Below, piece by piece: positions 7,287-13,778 of a DNA stretch of 13,778 bases (the first letter of the stretch is position 1; each line of letters opens with the position of its first letter). Source of the DNA: an uncultured Longilinea sp. (GTDB lineage: Bacteria > Chloroflexota > Anaerolineae > Anaerolineales > Anaerolineaceae); NCBI GenBank assembly GCA_937863945.1, contig CALMIB010000311.1:1-13778 (forward strand), read 5' to 3'. The notes under the pieces were generated by a model. The model was given only the letters and a program-made list of their open reading frames with translations, was not told where the DNA came from and ran no database searches. A program made the position numbers and the translations under genes.

Positions 7287-8756
7287 TCAATCGCTGCAGG
7301 GCTCGCAGGTCCATTCCGGCAGCGTGCGCTTGGGCAGCGTCCAATCCTTGTAGAACTGGCTGGCCTTGCGGAACTGGCGGCAGAAGATGATGTCTGCGCG
7401 CAGCCCCGAACGCCAACTGGCCACTACATGCAGCCGGTCGAGCATGCCCTCGGTCAGATCCTCTCCGCTGGCCAGCAGCGCCCACCAGGCCGCCTGTGCG
7501 GCATACGCCACGTTGTTGCGCGGTTCAATGCGGTCGAAATCCTCAAAGAACCAGCCGCACGAGGTGAACATGCGCTGGCGCTCGAACTGCGCCCGCAGGA
7601 TCAGGTCAAGCCCACGCACCTGCTCCGCGTCCAATGTACGCACAGCATGCGCCTGGATCAGTTCCTCCGCGCTCACCTGCCCCAGCACCACCTGAATGTA
7701 ATCGTGTCGCAGTTCCCAGGCATCGCGGATCAACCCGGCGGTCATATCCAGGTAAATTCGGTCAATCTCGCCGCCCAGCCACTGCATCGCGGCAAAGAAT
7801 GGCTGCTTCCAATCGCTGTGCTCGGTGCAATCGCAGCCAGTCGACCAGCGCGCCACGCCGTGGTGGCAGCTCCATGAAGTGTTGTCGCGGATGGTAATGC
7901 TCTGCGCGGCCGGGTGATCCTTGAGCCACAGGGCCGGGAAGGTGGCGTTGAGCGGCGTGCCGGAGAGCGCGCCATCCACTAACCTGTCAAGGAAGCGGTC
8001 GCGGAAGGGCTGGTGGTGCCCGTACAGTTCGCCGTCCGAGGCGATTGTCAACAGACCGGTTTCGCCTGCGCGCGGGAAGAGGTTGCGGTGCAGCATGTCG
8101 CGTGCAAAATCATCCGCGTTGATGGTGGCCTGCGGGTTAAAACTCACGTTCGAGCTGAGCTCCGCCTGGTAAAAAATAACCGTGATCTCTTTTCCACCCG
8201 GCAGCGCCACCTTGTAGGGTTGGGTCACATCCACGTTGGGCACAGCCGCCTGCCAGGGCGCCAGGATGGTGAACTGGATGCCGCATTCAGCCAGCACGGC
8301 CAGCGTTTCCATATCCACGCCGGCCTCCGGCAGCCACATGCCCTGCGGCTTGAAGCCGTAGCGGTGTTCAAAATCGGCGATGCCCCAGCGCACCTGGGTA
8401 ACTTTATCCTGGAAACTGCCGAGCGGCAGGATGCTGTGGTGATAGGGCTGCGCCAGCGCATTGGTCACACCGTAGCGCTCCAGGTTGGCACGCGCCTGGG
8501 CAACAATTTGTCGGCCGGTTTCCGGATGGTTGTCCATCATCCAATCGAATAGCGTCGGTCCGATGTTAAAACTGATCCGTTCGAACACCTTCAATTCCGC
8601 ATTCGGCCGGTAGCAGGTGTCGAAAATTTTTTCATTCCAATCATGGTACGGGGCCGCGCCGGGTTCCTGCGGGATCTTTCCCGTCAGCGGATCTTCGCGG
8701 GTGGGTTGATAAAAATGAGCGTGAACGCATAACCCTAATGGATTGGAGCTTGGCAT
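7287..8756 (-). CDS. Glycoside hydrolase family 57 protein
   Basis: A 489-aa GH57-type alpha-glycan hydrolase or transferase, with no signal peptide and thus probably cytoplasmic. The N-terminal HAHFYQP is the first GH57 motif. GMWLPEAG places the probable nucleophile at E144, and TIASDGELYGHHQPF the probable acid/base at D241. Later segments SWSCHHGVARWSTGCDC and FTSCGWFFED resemble the DUF3536-containing branch, whose members, as I remember them, are often longer, so this may be a short form. Substrate is unknown; starch-like or glycogen-like glucans are typical. The start is ATG 8756, where the recognisable domain begins, 4 nt after the upstream epimerase-like gene's stop. AAAGG overlaps that junction, suggesting translational coupling. 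A longer in-frame reading to 8954 runs through the epimerase-like gene and is rejected. Confidence 0.9.
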   Translation of the reverse strand: MPSSNPLGLCVHAHFYQPTREDPLTGKIPQEPGAAPYHDWNEKIFDTCYRPNAELKVFERISFNIGPTLFDWMMDNHPETGRQIVAQARANLERYGVTNALAQPYHHSILPLGSFQDKVTQVRWGIADFEHRYGFKPQGMWLPEAGVDMETLAVLAECGIQFTILAPWQAAVPNVDVTQPYKVALPGGKEITVIFYQAELSSNVSFNPQATINADDFARDMLHRNLFPRAGETGLLTIASDGELYGHHQPFRDRFLDRLVDGALSGTPLNATFPALWLKDHPAAQSITIRDNTSWSCHHGVARWSTGCDCTEHSDWKQPFFAAMQWLGGEIDRIYLDMTAGLIRDAWELRHDYIQVVLGQVSAEELIQAHAVRTLDAEQVRGLDLILRAQFERQRMFTSCGWFFEDFDRIEPRNNVAYAAQAAWWALLASGEDLTEGMLDRLHVVASWRSGLRADIIFCRQFRKASQFYKDWTLPKRTLPEWTCEPCSD

Positions 8757-8760
8757 ACCT

Positions 8761-9684
8761 TTATTGTTGGTTCCTTTGTTTGTTGGGATGGGCAACGAAT
8801 TTGAGGTATTGTGATTGTGGACCCAGCCGGGCGGGCAACAGTCCAAACATGCGGGGAATGGTGTCCACCGGGCAAGTGCGGTCGGCGGCCAGGTAGTCCA
8901 GCCAGAACACGGAAAGGGGAAAGCGGTGAAACATCTGCTCGTACCACAGCGCAATCGCCCGAACGGTGGCCGGGAACACCTCCACCGGGATGCGCCGCAT
9001 GCCGGTGGCCTGCTCGATGATTTTGATCACCTCGCGCAGCGAAAGGTACTCCGCGCCGCCGATCGCGTGTGTTTGATTCTGGTGAAAGTCGTTTTCCAGC
9101 GAGAGCAGCAGGCAAGCGGCCAGGTCTTCCACCCAGATGGGCTGCACCAGGTTCTTCCCTTCGCCGGGCATCAGGAACACGAACGGCAGCATGCGCATCA
9201 GGCGCACCAGTCCGCTGAACAGCGCGTCGCCTTCTCCGAACACAGGGCCGCTGCGAAAAATCGTGTACGGCACACCGCTGCGTTGAATGGCAGCTTCGGC
9301 CAGCGCCTTTGCGCGCAGCACCGGGTAAGCCGATGCCCGATCCGCGCCGATGTGGCTGAGAAAAAAAATGCGCCGGATGCCCGCCTGAGCAGCCGCCTGC
9401 GCCACCATCTGGGTGCCTTCAACATCCACGCGGGCCAAATCCGCGCCGGTGCTGGATCGTTCTGCGCTGGCAAGATGAAAAACAACATCCACCCCCTTCA
9501 TGGCAGCCCGCAGACCGCGCTCATCCAACAGGCTGCATACGGCCACTTCGACCGGAACGCCGACCGGTAACGCGGGCGATTTTGTGGACGGTCTCAACAA
9601 TGTGCGCACGGGGGTTCCCATCGTCACTAACTGGCGTACCAATGTTCGACCAATGAAGCCCGTGCCGCCGGTGACTAAAATCAT
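8761..9684 (-). CDS. NAD(P)-binding epimerase/dehydratase-like protein (atypical SDR)
   Basis: A 307-aa Rossmann protein of the extended/atypical short-chain dehydrogenase group. The dinucleotide-binding loop is VTGGTGFIG (G6, G9, G12), followed by VVFHLAS (67-73) and FFLSHIGA (107-114). The usual YxxxK is altered: Y120 is followed by lysine only at 126 (YPVLRAK), as in NmrA/NDUFA9-like members that often do not catalyse epimerisation. RSGPVFGEGD and VQPIWVEDLA are typical of that group. The start at 9684 lies 7 nt after an extended -10 box. It forms an operon with the GH57 gene, 4 nt downstream. Sugar-nucleotide or quinone-related roles are both possible, and I cannot choose between them. 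Confidence 0.88.
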   Translation of the reverse strand: MILVTGGTGFIGRTLVRQLVTMGTPVRTLLRPSTKSPALPVGVPVEVAVCSLLDERGLRAAMKGVDVVFHLASAERSSTGADLARVDVEGTQMVAQAAAQAGIRRIFFLSHIGADRASAYPVLRAKALAEAAIQRSGVPYTIFRSGPVFGEGDALFSGLVRLMRMLPFVFLMPGEGKNLVQPIWVEDLAACLLLSLENDFHQNQTHAIGGAEYLSLREVIKIIEQATGMRRIPVEVFPATVRAIALWYEQMFHRFPLSVFWLDYLAADRTCPVDTIPRMFGLLPARLGPQSQYLKFVAHPNKQRNQQ

Positions 9685-9691
9685 CGGGTGA

Positions 9692-9700
9692 ATTATATCA
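9692..9700 (-). promoter_or_regulatory. Extended -10 promoter of the epimerase-GH57 operon, leaderless start
   Basis: On the minus strand TGATATAAT gives an extended -10 element. It is followed by TCACCCG and the ATG at 9684, with no Shine-Dalgarno. Confidence 0.75.
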
Positions 9701-9723
9701 GCAAGTGACCTTCGAGTCGCAGG

Positions 9724-9752
9724 TTGCCCACATTGCAATACTGACAGGCAAT
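9724..9752. promoter_or_regulatory. Dyad upstream of the sigma-54 promoter
   Basis: Two overlapping inverted repeats lie here: TTGCC (9724-9728) with GGCAA (9747-9751), and ATTGC (9732-9736) with GCAAT (9748-9752). The centre is about 80 bp upstream of the predicted start, within the range where sigma-54 activators bind. The arms are only 5 bp, so chance is possible. Confidence 0.3.
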
Positions 9753-9791
9753 TTCCATTTCGGGCTACCGGGACGCCGGGGCAAACCTCCG

Positions 9792-9808
9792 TTGGCACGC
9801 TAGTTGCA
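9792..9808 (+). promoter_or_regulatory. Putative sigma-54 (-24/-12) promoter of the FtsZ operon
   Basis: TTGGCACGCTAGTTGCA matches the RpoN consensus YTGGCACGrNNNTTGCW at every fixed base except the purine r, which is C. The GG (9794-9795) and GC (9806-9807) are 12 bp apart, as required. The predicted +1 is near 9819, leaving a leader of about 22 nt with GAGGA before the ATG at 9841. It requires an rpoN gene in the genome, which cannot be seen here. Confidence 0.7.
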
Positions 9809-9840
9809 CCCTTGCAGGCAGCACATTGAGCGAGGATCCT

Positions 9841-11187
9841 ATGGACGCACTTGAACTGACCATTACCTACCAGAACCGGCTCGGCTACCATTACTTTGCG
9901 GATGGGTTGCATTACCGCGAACTGGATCTGCAAACCTGGCTGCCGCACCTGAAGGCTCTGGGAGCTTCCTGGCTGGTGGTGCAGGCCGATGGGGAACGAG
10001 CAGCCATCCCTGAACCCTTCCTGCGCGGGTTGATCGCGGCCGGCATCCAACCGATCCTGCGCATAAACCTGCCGCTGGATACGCCCCCCGATGCTGCCTC
10101 CCTGGAATTGCTGTTCAATGCCTACGGGCGCTGGGGCGTCCGGCACGTGGTGCTGTTTGACCGTCCCAATTCCCGCGCTGCCTGGCCGGCCAGCGGTTGG
10201 ACGCAGCAGGGGCTGGTGGACCGCTTCCTCGACCGGTATCTGCCGCCTGCCGCGCAGGCCCTGCAGGCCGGCCTGACGCCGGTCTTTCCGCCGCTGGAGC
10301 CCGGCGGCAATTTCTGGGACACCGCATTCCTGCGTCTGTCGCTTGAATCGCTGGAACGGCGCAAACAAACCCAACTGCTCGACCGCCTGACGCTCTCGGC
10401 CTACGCATGGACGCACCACCGGCCGCTGGATTGGGGCGCGGGCGGGCCGGAACGCTGGCCGGAAACGCGGCCTTATTTCACGCCGGAGGGCAGCCAGGAC
10501 CAACGCGGTTTCCGCATCAACGAGTGGTACCAGGCAGTCTGCCAGGCGGTGCTGCAAAAGTCGGCCCCGGTCATCCTGCTGCAGGCGGGGGTGCCCGACG
10601 CGCCTTCCGCCCGGACGGAAGCGCTTGACCCCGGTCTGGCCGCCAGCATTGCCAGCCTGTGCGCCGGAACCATCACCGCGGAGGACGAACAGAGCAGCGC
10701 GTTGCTGGAACCAATCGCCGATTCGGTCATCGCCTGCAATTTCTGGCTGCTCAGCGCGGAAAAAGGCAGCCCCGAAGAAAGCCAGGCCCTGTTTGCGGCC
10801 GACGGAACGCCGCACCCGGCCGGATCAGCGCTGATGGAGTGGGTGCGCCAAAACAATTACGCCGGCCACCTCGCGTCCATCGATGAAGCAGCCACCCTGC
10901 CCGGCCGGCCGGCCGCGCACCCCATCAGCCATTACCTGCTGCTGCCCAATTATCCCGATGGACTATCGGATTGGGATTGGAACGTCATCCGCGGGTTTGT
11001 CAAAAAGCACCGCCCCACGGTGGGATTTGACATGGCCGAGGCCTCGCTGGCCGAACGGGTCACGCTCGTGGGCGGCGAAGCAATTTTCCAGGAAGACGAC
11101 CTGGACCAATTGCGCCGCACCGGTTGCGTCGTCGAGTGGATCCGCGGGGATGGCATGAGTATTGCAACACAACTGGCAGAGAGGTAA
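9841..11187 (+). CDS. TIM-barrel-like protein with C-terminal CWB2-like module
   Basis: A 448-aa protein with no exact family that I can name. Residues about 5-300 show alternating helices and hydrophobic strands of a glycosidase-type barrel: GASWLVVQADGE, GIQPILRINLP, GVRHVVLFDRPN, AGLTPVFPPLEPGG and LTLSAYAW. This order resembles the secreted protein at the end of the same operon. Near the end, VTLVGGEAIF plus LDQLRRTGCVVEWIRGDG (about 407-440) looks like a half of the clostridial cell-wall-binding repeat 2. There is no signal peptide, so how it would reach a wall is unclear. ATG 9841 follows GAGGA. The in-frame TTG at 9826 lacks a ribosome site. It is first in the ftsZ operon, and its stop is 6 nt from ftsZ. 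Clear Asp/Glu catalytic pairs cannot be assigned. Confidence 0.8.
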   Translation: MDALELTITYQNRLGYHYFADGLHYRELDLQTWLPHLKALGASWLVVQADGERAAIPEPFLRGLIAAGIQPILRINLPLDTPPDAASLELLFNAYGRWGVRHVVLFDRPNSRAAWPASGWTQQGLVDRFLDRYLPPAAQALQAGLTPVFPPLEPGGNFWDTAFLRLSLESLERRKQTQLLDRLTLSAYAWTHHRPLDWGAGGPERWPETRPYFTPEGSQDQRGFRINEWYQAVCQAVLQKSAPVILLQAGVPDAPSARTEALDPGLAASIASLCAGTITAEDEQSSALLEPIADSVIACNFWLLSAEKGSPEESQALFAADGTPHPAGSALMEWVRQNNYAGHLASIDEAATLPGRPAAHPISHYLLLPNYPDGLSDWDWNVIRGFVKKHRPTVGFDMAEASLAERVTLVGGEAIFQEDDLDQLRRTGCVVEWIRGDGMSIATQLAER

Positions 11188-11193
11188 ACCGCC

Positions 11194-12351
11194 ATGAATA
11201 TTACGATGCCCGCAAAACCCATCCAACAGGTTCCCCTGAACATGAAAGCGCCCGTCCTAAAAGTGATCGGTCTGGGCGGCGGGGGTTCCAATGCGATCAA
11301 TCGCATGATCGAATTGGGATTGTCCGGAGTCGATTTTATCGCCGCCAACACCGATGCCCAGGCGCTGCGCAATTCGCTCGCGCCGGTCAAAATCCAGCTT
11401 GGCCCGCAGCTCACCCGCGGGCTGGGCGCCGGCGGCAACCCCGAAATGGGTGAAGGCGCCGCCGAAGAGACGATCAAGGAACTGAAAGCCGCCTTGCAGG
11501 GCGCGGATATGGTTTTCCTGGCGGCCGGCATGGGCGGCGGAACAGGCACCGGCTCGGTCCCGGTGGTGGCGCGCGTGGCCCGCTCGCTGGGCGCGGTCAC
11601 GGTCGCCATTGTCACCATGCCGTTCGCGTTCGAAGTGGGCCGCCGCCAGAAAAACGCCCGCGAAGGCCTGACGAAACTGCGCCCCTTCACCGACACCCTC
11701 ATCACCATCCCGAATGACCGCCTGCTGAAAATTGCCCGCCCAGATCTGACCCTTGAAATGGCCTTCCGCCTGGCAGATGATGTGCTGCGGCAGGGCATCC
11801 AGGGCATCACCGAATTGATCACCCAGCCCGGGCTGATCAACGTCGATTTTTCGCACGTGCGCCGGATCATGCAAAACGGCGGCGGTGCGCTGCTTTCAAT
11901 CGGCGTTGGCGAAGGCGAAGGCAAGGCGCGCAAAGCCATTGAATATGCACTCCACCACCCGCTCATCGAGGCCATCAACCTGGAAAACGCCACCGGCATC
12001 ATCGCGAATTTCACCGGCGGGGCTGATCTCACCTTCTTCGAGGTCATGGACGCGCTCAGCGAATTGCAGGAACGCACCAACGGCCAGGCCGAGATTGTGC
12101 CGGGCGTGATTGACGACGCCCGCATGCACAATCGCACCCAGGTGATCCTGGTGATCACCGGCCTGGGCGCGACGGCCATGCCCATCTCGCTCCAGCCGCG
12201 CTCCACGCAAGCCCAGGCTCCGGCAGCCAGCGAAACCGCCGCCAGGCCCATCGCTGTGGCCGCCATGCCGGCGCGTGAAACCGCTGAAGCCGTCGTCGGC
12301 GCTGCCACCGACCTCGATCTGCCCGCATTTATGCGCCGGCGGGTACACTGA
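11194..12351 (+). CDS. ftsZ: FtsZ/tubulin-family GTPase with altered T7 loop
   Basis: A 385-aa homologue of the tubulin-like GTPase that polymerises into the division ring. The GTP-binding parts are intact: GLGGGGSNAINRM (26-38), AANTDAQAL (50-58), GMGGGTGTGS (112-121), PFAFEVGRR (143-151) and IPNDRLLKI (172-180). The T7 loop reads NVDFSH (216-221). The first Asp (218) is kept, but the second, D212 in E. coli FtsZ, is His221. Mutations of that Asp cripple GTP hydrolysis in E. coli. A low-complexity Ala-rich linker follows, then LDLPAFMRRR (374-383), the conserved tail that binds FtsA, SepF or ZipA. GAGAGG overlaps the upstream stop. It sits inside a five-gene operon rather than next to ftsA or mur genes, so it could be the main FtsZ or a paralogue. 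Confidence 0.93.
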   Translation: MNITMPAKPIQQVPLNMKAPVLKVIGLGGGGSNAINRMIELGLSGVDFIAANTDAQALRNSLAPVKIQLGPQLTRGLGAGGNPEMGEGAAEETIKELKAALQGADMVFLAAGMGGGTGTGSVPVVARVARSLGAVTVAIVTMPFAFEVGRRQKNAREGLTKLRPFTDTLITIPNDRLLKIARPDLTLEMAFRLADDVLRQGIQGITELITQPGLINVDFSHVRRIMQNGGGALLSIGVGEGEGKARKAIEYALHHPLIEAINLENATGIIANFTGGADLTFFEVMDALSELQERTNGQAEIVPGVIDDARMHNRTQVILVITGLGATAMPISLQPRSTQAQAPAASETAARPIAVAAMPARETAEAVVGAATDLDLPAFMRRRVH

Positions 12352-12356
12352 CCATT

Positions 12357-12575
12357 ATGGAACGCGAATGGATCACCGCTATCTGCCGCCAGGTGTACCG
12401 GCGCTTCCCTGAAATGGAAGGCCGCGCGCCGAAGGTCAAGCCGCAGGGTGAAAGCCAGGTGCTGTTGATTTTCACAACCAAAGCCACCAGCGCCAGCGGC
12501 CGTACGATCGAGAAAACCGTCCGCGTGGTTGCCAGCAGCAGCGGCAAAATTCTGAAAATGTCCGAGTCGAGATAA
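12357..12575 (+). CDS. Unrecognised 72-aa protein after ftsZ
   Basis: The frame opens 5 nt after the ftsZ stop and is intact. The product is basic at the start (CRQVYRRFPEMEGRAPKVKPQ), then has alternating hydrophobic strands (VLLIFTTKATSASG, KTVRVVASSSGKILKMSES), which suggests a small beta-rich soluble domain. No signal peptide or membrane span is present. No strong Shine-Dalgarno is seen, so it may be read by translational coupling with ftsZ. I do not know the family. The tight spacing and normal composition make it a likely real gene. Confidence 0.72.
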   Translation: MEREWITAICRQVYRRFPEMEGRAPKVKPQGESQVLLIFTTKATSASGRTIEKTVRVVASSSGKILKMSESR

Positions 12576-12595
12576 GCACACACGGGGGAACCAGA

Positions 12596-12829
12596 ATGAA
12601 CCTGAATGTACCCATCACGCAGCGCGTTACACAGCGTATTGAAATCATCTTCTGGGATTTTGTGATTAACACCCTCACCCATTCCGAATTCGTCCGCCGG
12701 CTTTTACCGCGCGTTTACCGCTTTCTGGAACCCAAAGCTGTCCGCGAAGCCTTGATTTTGGTCATGATCGCCTCCTTCGCGGGGTTCATCTGCGGTTTCC
12801 TGATCAACCTGTACATCCTGGCCCGGTGA
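12596..12829 (+). CDS. Unrecognised 77-aa single-span membrane protein
   Basis: The ATG at 12596 follows GGGGGA by 6 nt, 20 bp after the preceding gene. The product has an amphipathic, basic N-terminal half (TQRVTQRIEIIFWDFVINTL, RRLLPRVYRF). One long hydrophobic segment near the C-terminus (about 52-75) then ends in LYILAR. It looks like a small inner-membrane protein with a cytoplasmic helix. Its stop lies 3 nt before the secreted TIM-barrel gene, so the two are in one operon. I do not recognise the family. Membrane anchoring of a partner is possible but only a guess. Confidence 0.72.
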   Translation: MNLNVPITQRVTQRIEIIFWDFVINTLTHSEFVRRLLPRVYRFLEPKAVREALILVMIASFAGFICGFLINLYILAR

Positions 12830-12832
12830 TCC

Positions 12833-13778
12833 ATGCGCTTCCGTCGGTTGTTTTCCCTTTTGCTCGCAATCCTGCTGCTCTCCTTCGGCATTCTGCCCGC
12901 TGTGCAGGCAGCCAGGGGCGCGCCCGGTTCCTATGAATTCGGGCACGGCGCGCACATCAACCTGGACGGCCCGCAGATGGAACAGGCGCTGCAATTGGCC
13001 GGCAGCCTGCGCCTGGACTGGCTGACCGCCGACCTTTCGTGGTCCAAGCTGATGCCGGACCCAACCGCGGCGCTGGATTTTTCGGTGCTGGACCAGGTGA
13101 TGAAAACAGCCGGACAGAACCAGATAGCCGTCATGCTCAGCATCACTCAACCGCCGGCCTGGGCCATGACCGAACAGGGACCCAACGCCAACCTGACGGC
13201 AGTATTCATTCAAATGCTGGCCGGTCGTTACCCGGACGTCTTACAGGCAATCGAACTGTTTCCCGGCGCGAACACGCCAGCCGGTTGGGGCGCAGCGCCA
13301 AACCCGGCCGCCTACTGGGGCATGTTTACCGCCGTGCAAACCAGGCTGCAGGAGAATGGCATTGGCCTGATTCTGATCGCCGGCGGATTGGAGGTGCTTC
13401 CTACCGATCCCGGCGCATCCATCAACGAGGTGGATTTTCTGCGCGGCCTGTATCAGGCCGGCGCGAACAACCTGCCGGTGGTGAGCCTGCGCTATGCCGA
13501 CCTCACCGGCCAACCGGCGGATCCGGCCCAGGGCAGCGAAACGCGCATCCTGCGCCGCTATGAAGCCGTGCGGCAGGTGATGGTGGATAACAACCAGGCC
13601 AATGCAATGCTCTGGATCACGCGGCTTGGCCTGCCTGATGGTACAATCAACCCGGGGGAGATACAAATTCGTGAAGCCGCCCAACAAAGCGCCTGGTTGT
13701 CACAGGCAGCCGCACAATTGAGAGCCCAGTTGTTCATCGGCATGGCCGTGATGGCCGATCTCAACGCGGCCAACCCGG
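12833..13778 (+). CDS. Secreted TIM-barrel / glycoside-hydrolase-like protein, N-terminal part (cut by window edge)
   Basis: The first 315 residues are visible. They open with a signal peptide: basic MRFRR, a leucine-rich core and a probable cleavage after AVQA (about 26). A barrel-like series follows: FGHGAHINLDG, RLDWLTADLSWSKL, QIAVMLSITQPPAWAM, AIELFPGANTPAGWG, IGLILIAGGLEVLP and LPVVSLRYAD. This pattern is that of a GH-A-type glycosidase, in which a lone woman/man search for a sugar acid pair would need the missing half. No catalytic Glu can be fixed. It starts 3 nt after the 77-aa gene. The strand order parallels the first gene of the operon, so the two may be distant paralogues, one exported and one not. 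Confidence 0.82.
   Translation, partial: MRFRRLFSLLLAILLLSFGILPAVQAARGAPGSYEFGHGAHINLDGPQMEQALQLAGSLRLDWLTADLSWSKLMPDPTAALDFSVLDQVMKTAGQNQIAVMLSITQPPAWAMTEQGPNANLTAVFIQMLAGRYPDVLQAIELFPGANTPAGWGAAPNPAAYWGMFTAVQTRLQENGIGLILIAGGLEVLPTDPGASINEVDFLRGLYQAGANNLPVVSLRYADLTGQPADPAQGSETRILRRYEAVRQVMVDNNQANAMLWITRLGLPDGTINPGEIQIREAAQQSAWLSQAAAQLRAQLFIGMAVMADLNAANP

Noticed and set aside
8485..8501. A second TTGGCACG resembling a sigma-54 -24 element
   Set aside because: The expected TTGCA at -12 reads TGGGC, and the site is inside the GH57 coding region.
8757..8954. Longer N-terminus for the GH57 protein
   Set aside because: It overlaps the end of the epimerase-like gene in another frame and adds no GH57 content. 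The domain starts right at ATG 8756.
9685..10815. Upstream extension of the epimerase-like minus-strand frame
   Set aside because: It runs through the sigma-54 promoter and opposite the first gene of the FtsZ operon. The Rossmann fold starts at the ATG at 9684 next to a -10 box, and the extension has no domain content.
10950..12581. Long minus-strand open frame (543 aa) opposite ftsZ
   Set aside because: It lies across the strongly supported ftsZ and its neighbour genes, is low-complexity in Ser, Arg and Ala, and has no ribosome binding site or family signal. GC-rich third positions open such antisense frames.
1..13778. CRISPR arrays, insertion sequences, tRNA or rRNA genes
   Set aside because: No direct-repeat arrays, transposase motifs, terminal inverted repeats or tRNA-like cloverleaf sequences were seen on either strand.

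Overview
The window reads as bacterial chromosome of about 60% GC with ordinary housekeeping genes and no mobile element, tRNA, rRNA or CRISPR array. The best guess for the source is a Chloroflexota bacterium of the Anaerolineae type. This rests on the style of the FtsZ-like protein, the GH57/epimerase pair, the MoaD-MoaE fusion and the frequent leaderless starts with TATAAT boxes. It is an inference from gene style, not from a marker gene.

Layout from left to right. (1) A minus-strand molybdenum-cofactor operon, moaC then a moaD-moaE fusion, runs into a threonine-synthase-like gene cut by the left edge (1-1499). (2) Divergent from it is scpA, the kleisin of the SMC-ScpAB condensin, closed by a strong terminator (1609-2436). 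(3) Three minus-strand genes follow: an unrecognised 183-aa protein, a small PspC-domain membrane protein and an aldo/keto reductase (2443-4267). (4) After a 317-bp divergent intergenic region comes mutS, the mismatch-repair ATPase (4585-7149). (5) A minus-strand pair holds an NAD(P)-binding epimerase-like protein and a GH57 glycosidase (7287-9684). (6) A plus-strand operon of at least five genes runs off the right edge (9841-13778): a TIM-barrel-like protein, an FtsZ/tubulin homologue, two tiny unknown genes (72 and 77 aa, the second a membrane protein) and a second, secreted TIM-barrel-like protein.

Three things stand out. First, five transcription units (moaC, scpA, the 183-aa gene, mutS, the epimerase gene) have a TATAAT-type -10 box exactly 6 or 7 nt before the start codon and no usable Shine-Dalgarno, so they probably make leaderless mRNAs. 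The internal operon genes have Shine-Dalgarno sequences instead. Second, the FtsZ operon is preceded by a near-perfect sigma-54 (-24/-12) promoter, TTGGCACGCTAGTTGCA, the only one seen, with a dyad about 80 bp upstream of the predicted transcription start. Third, the FtsZ-like protein keeps the GTP-binding motifs and the C-terminal LDLPAFMRRR tail but has His in place of the second catalytic Asp of the T7 loop. It sits between two sugar-hydrolase-like proteins, one with a CWB2-like C-terminal module. This cluster is the best candidate for an undescribed system, possibly linking a tubulin-like filament to the cell envelope.
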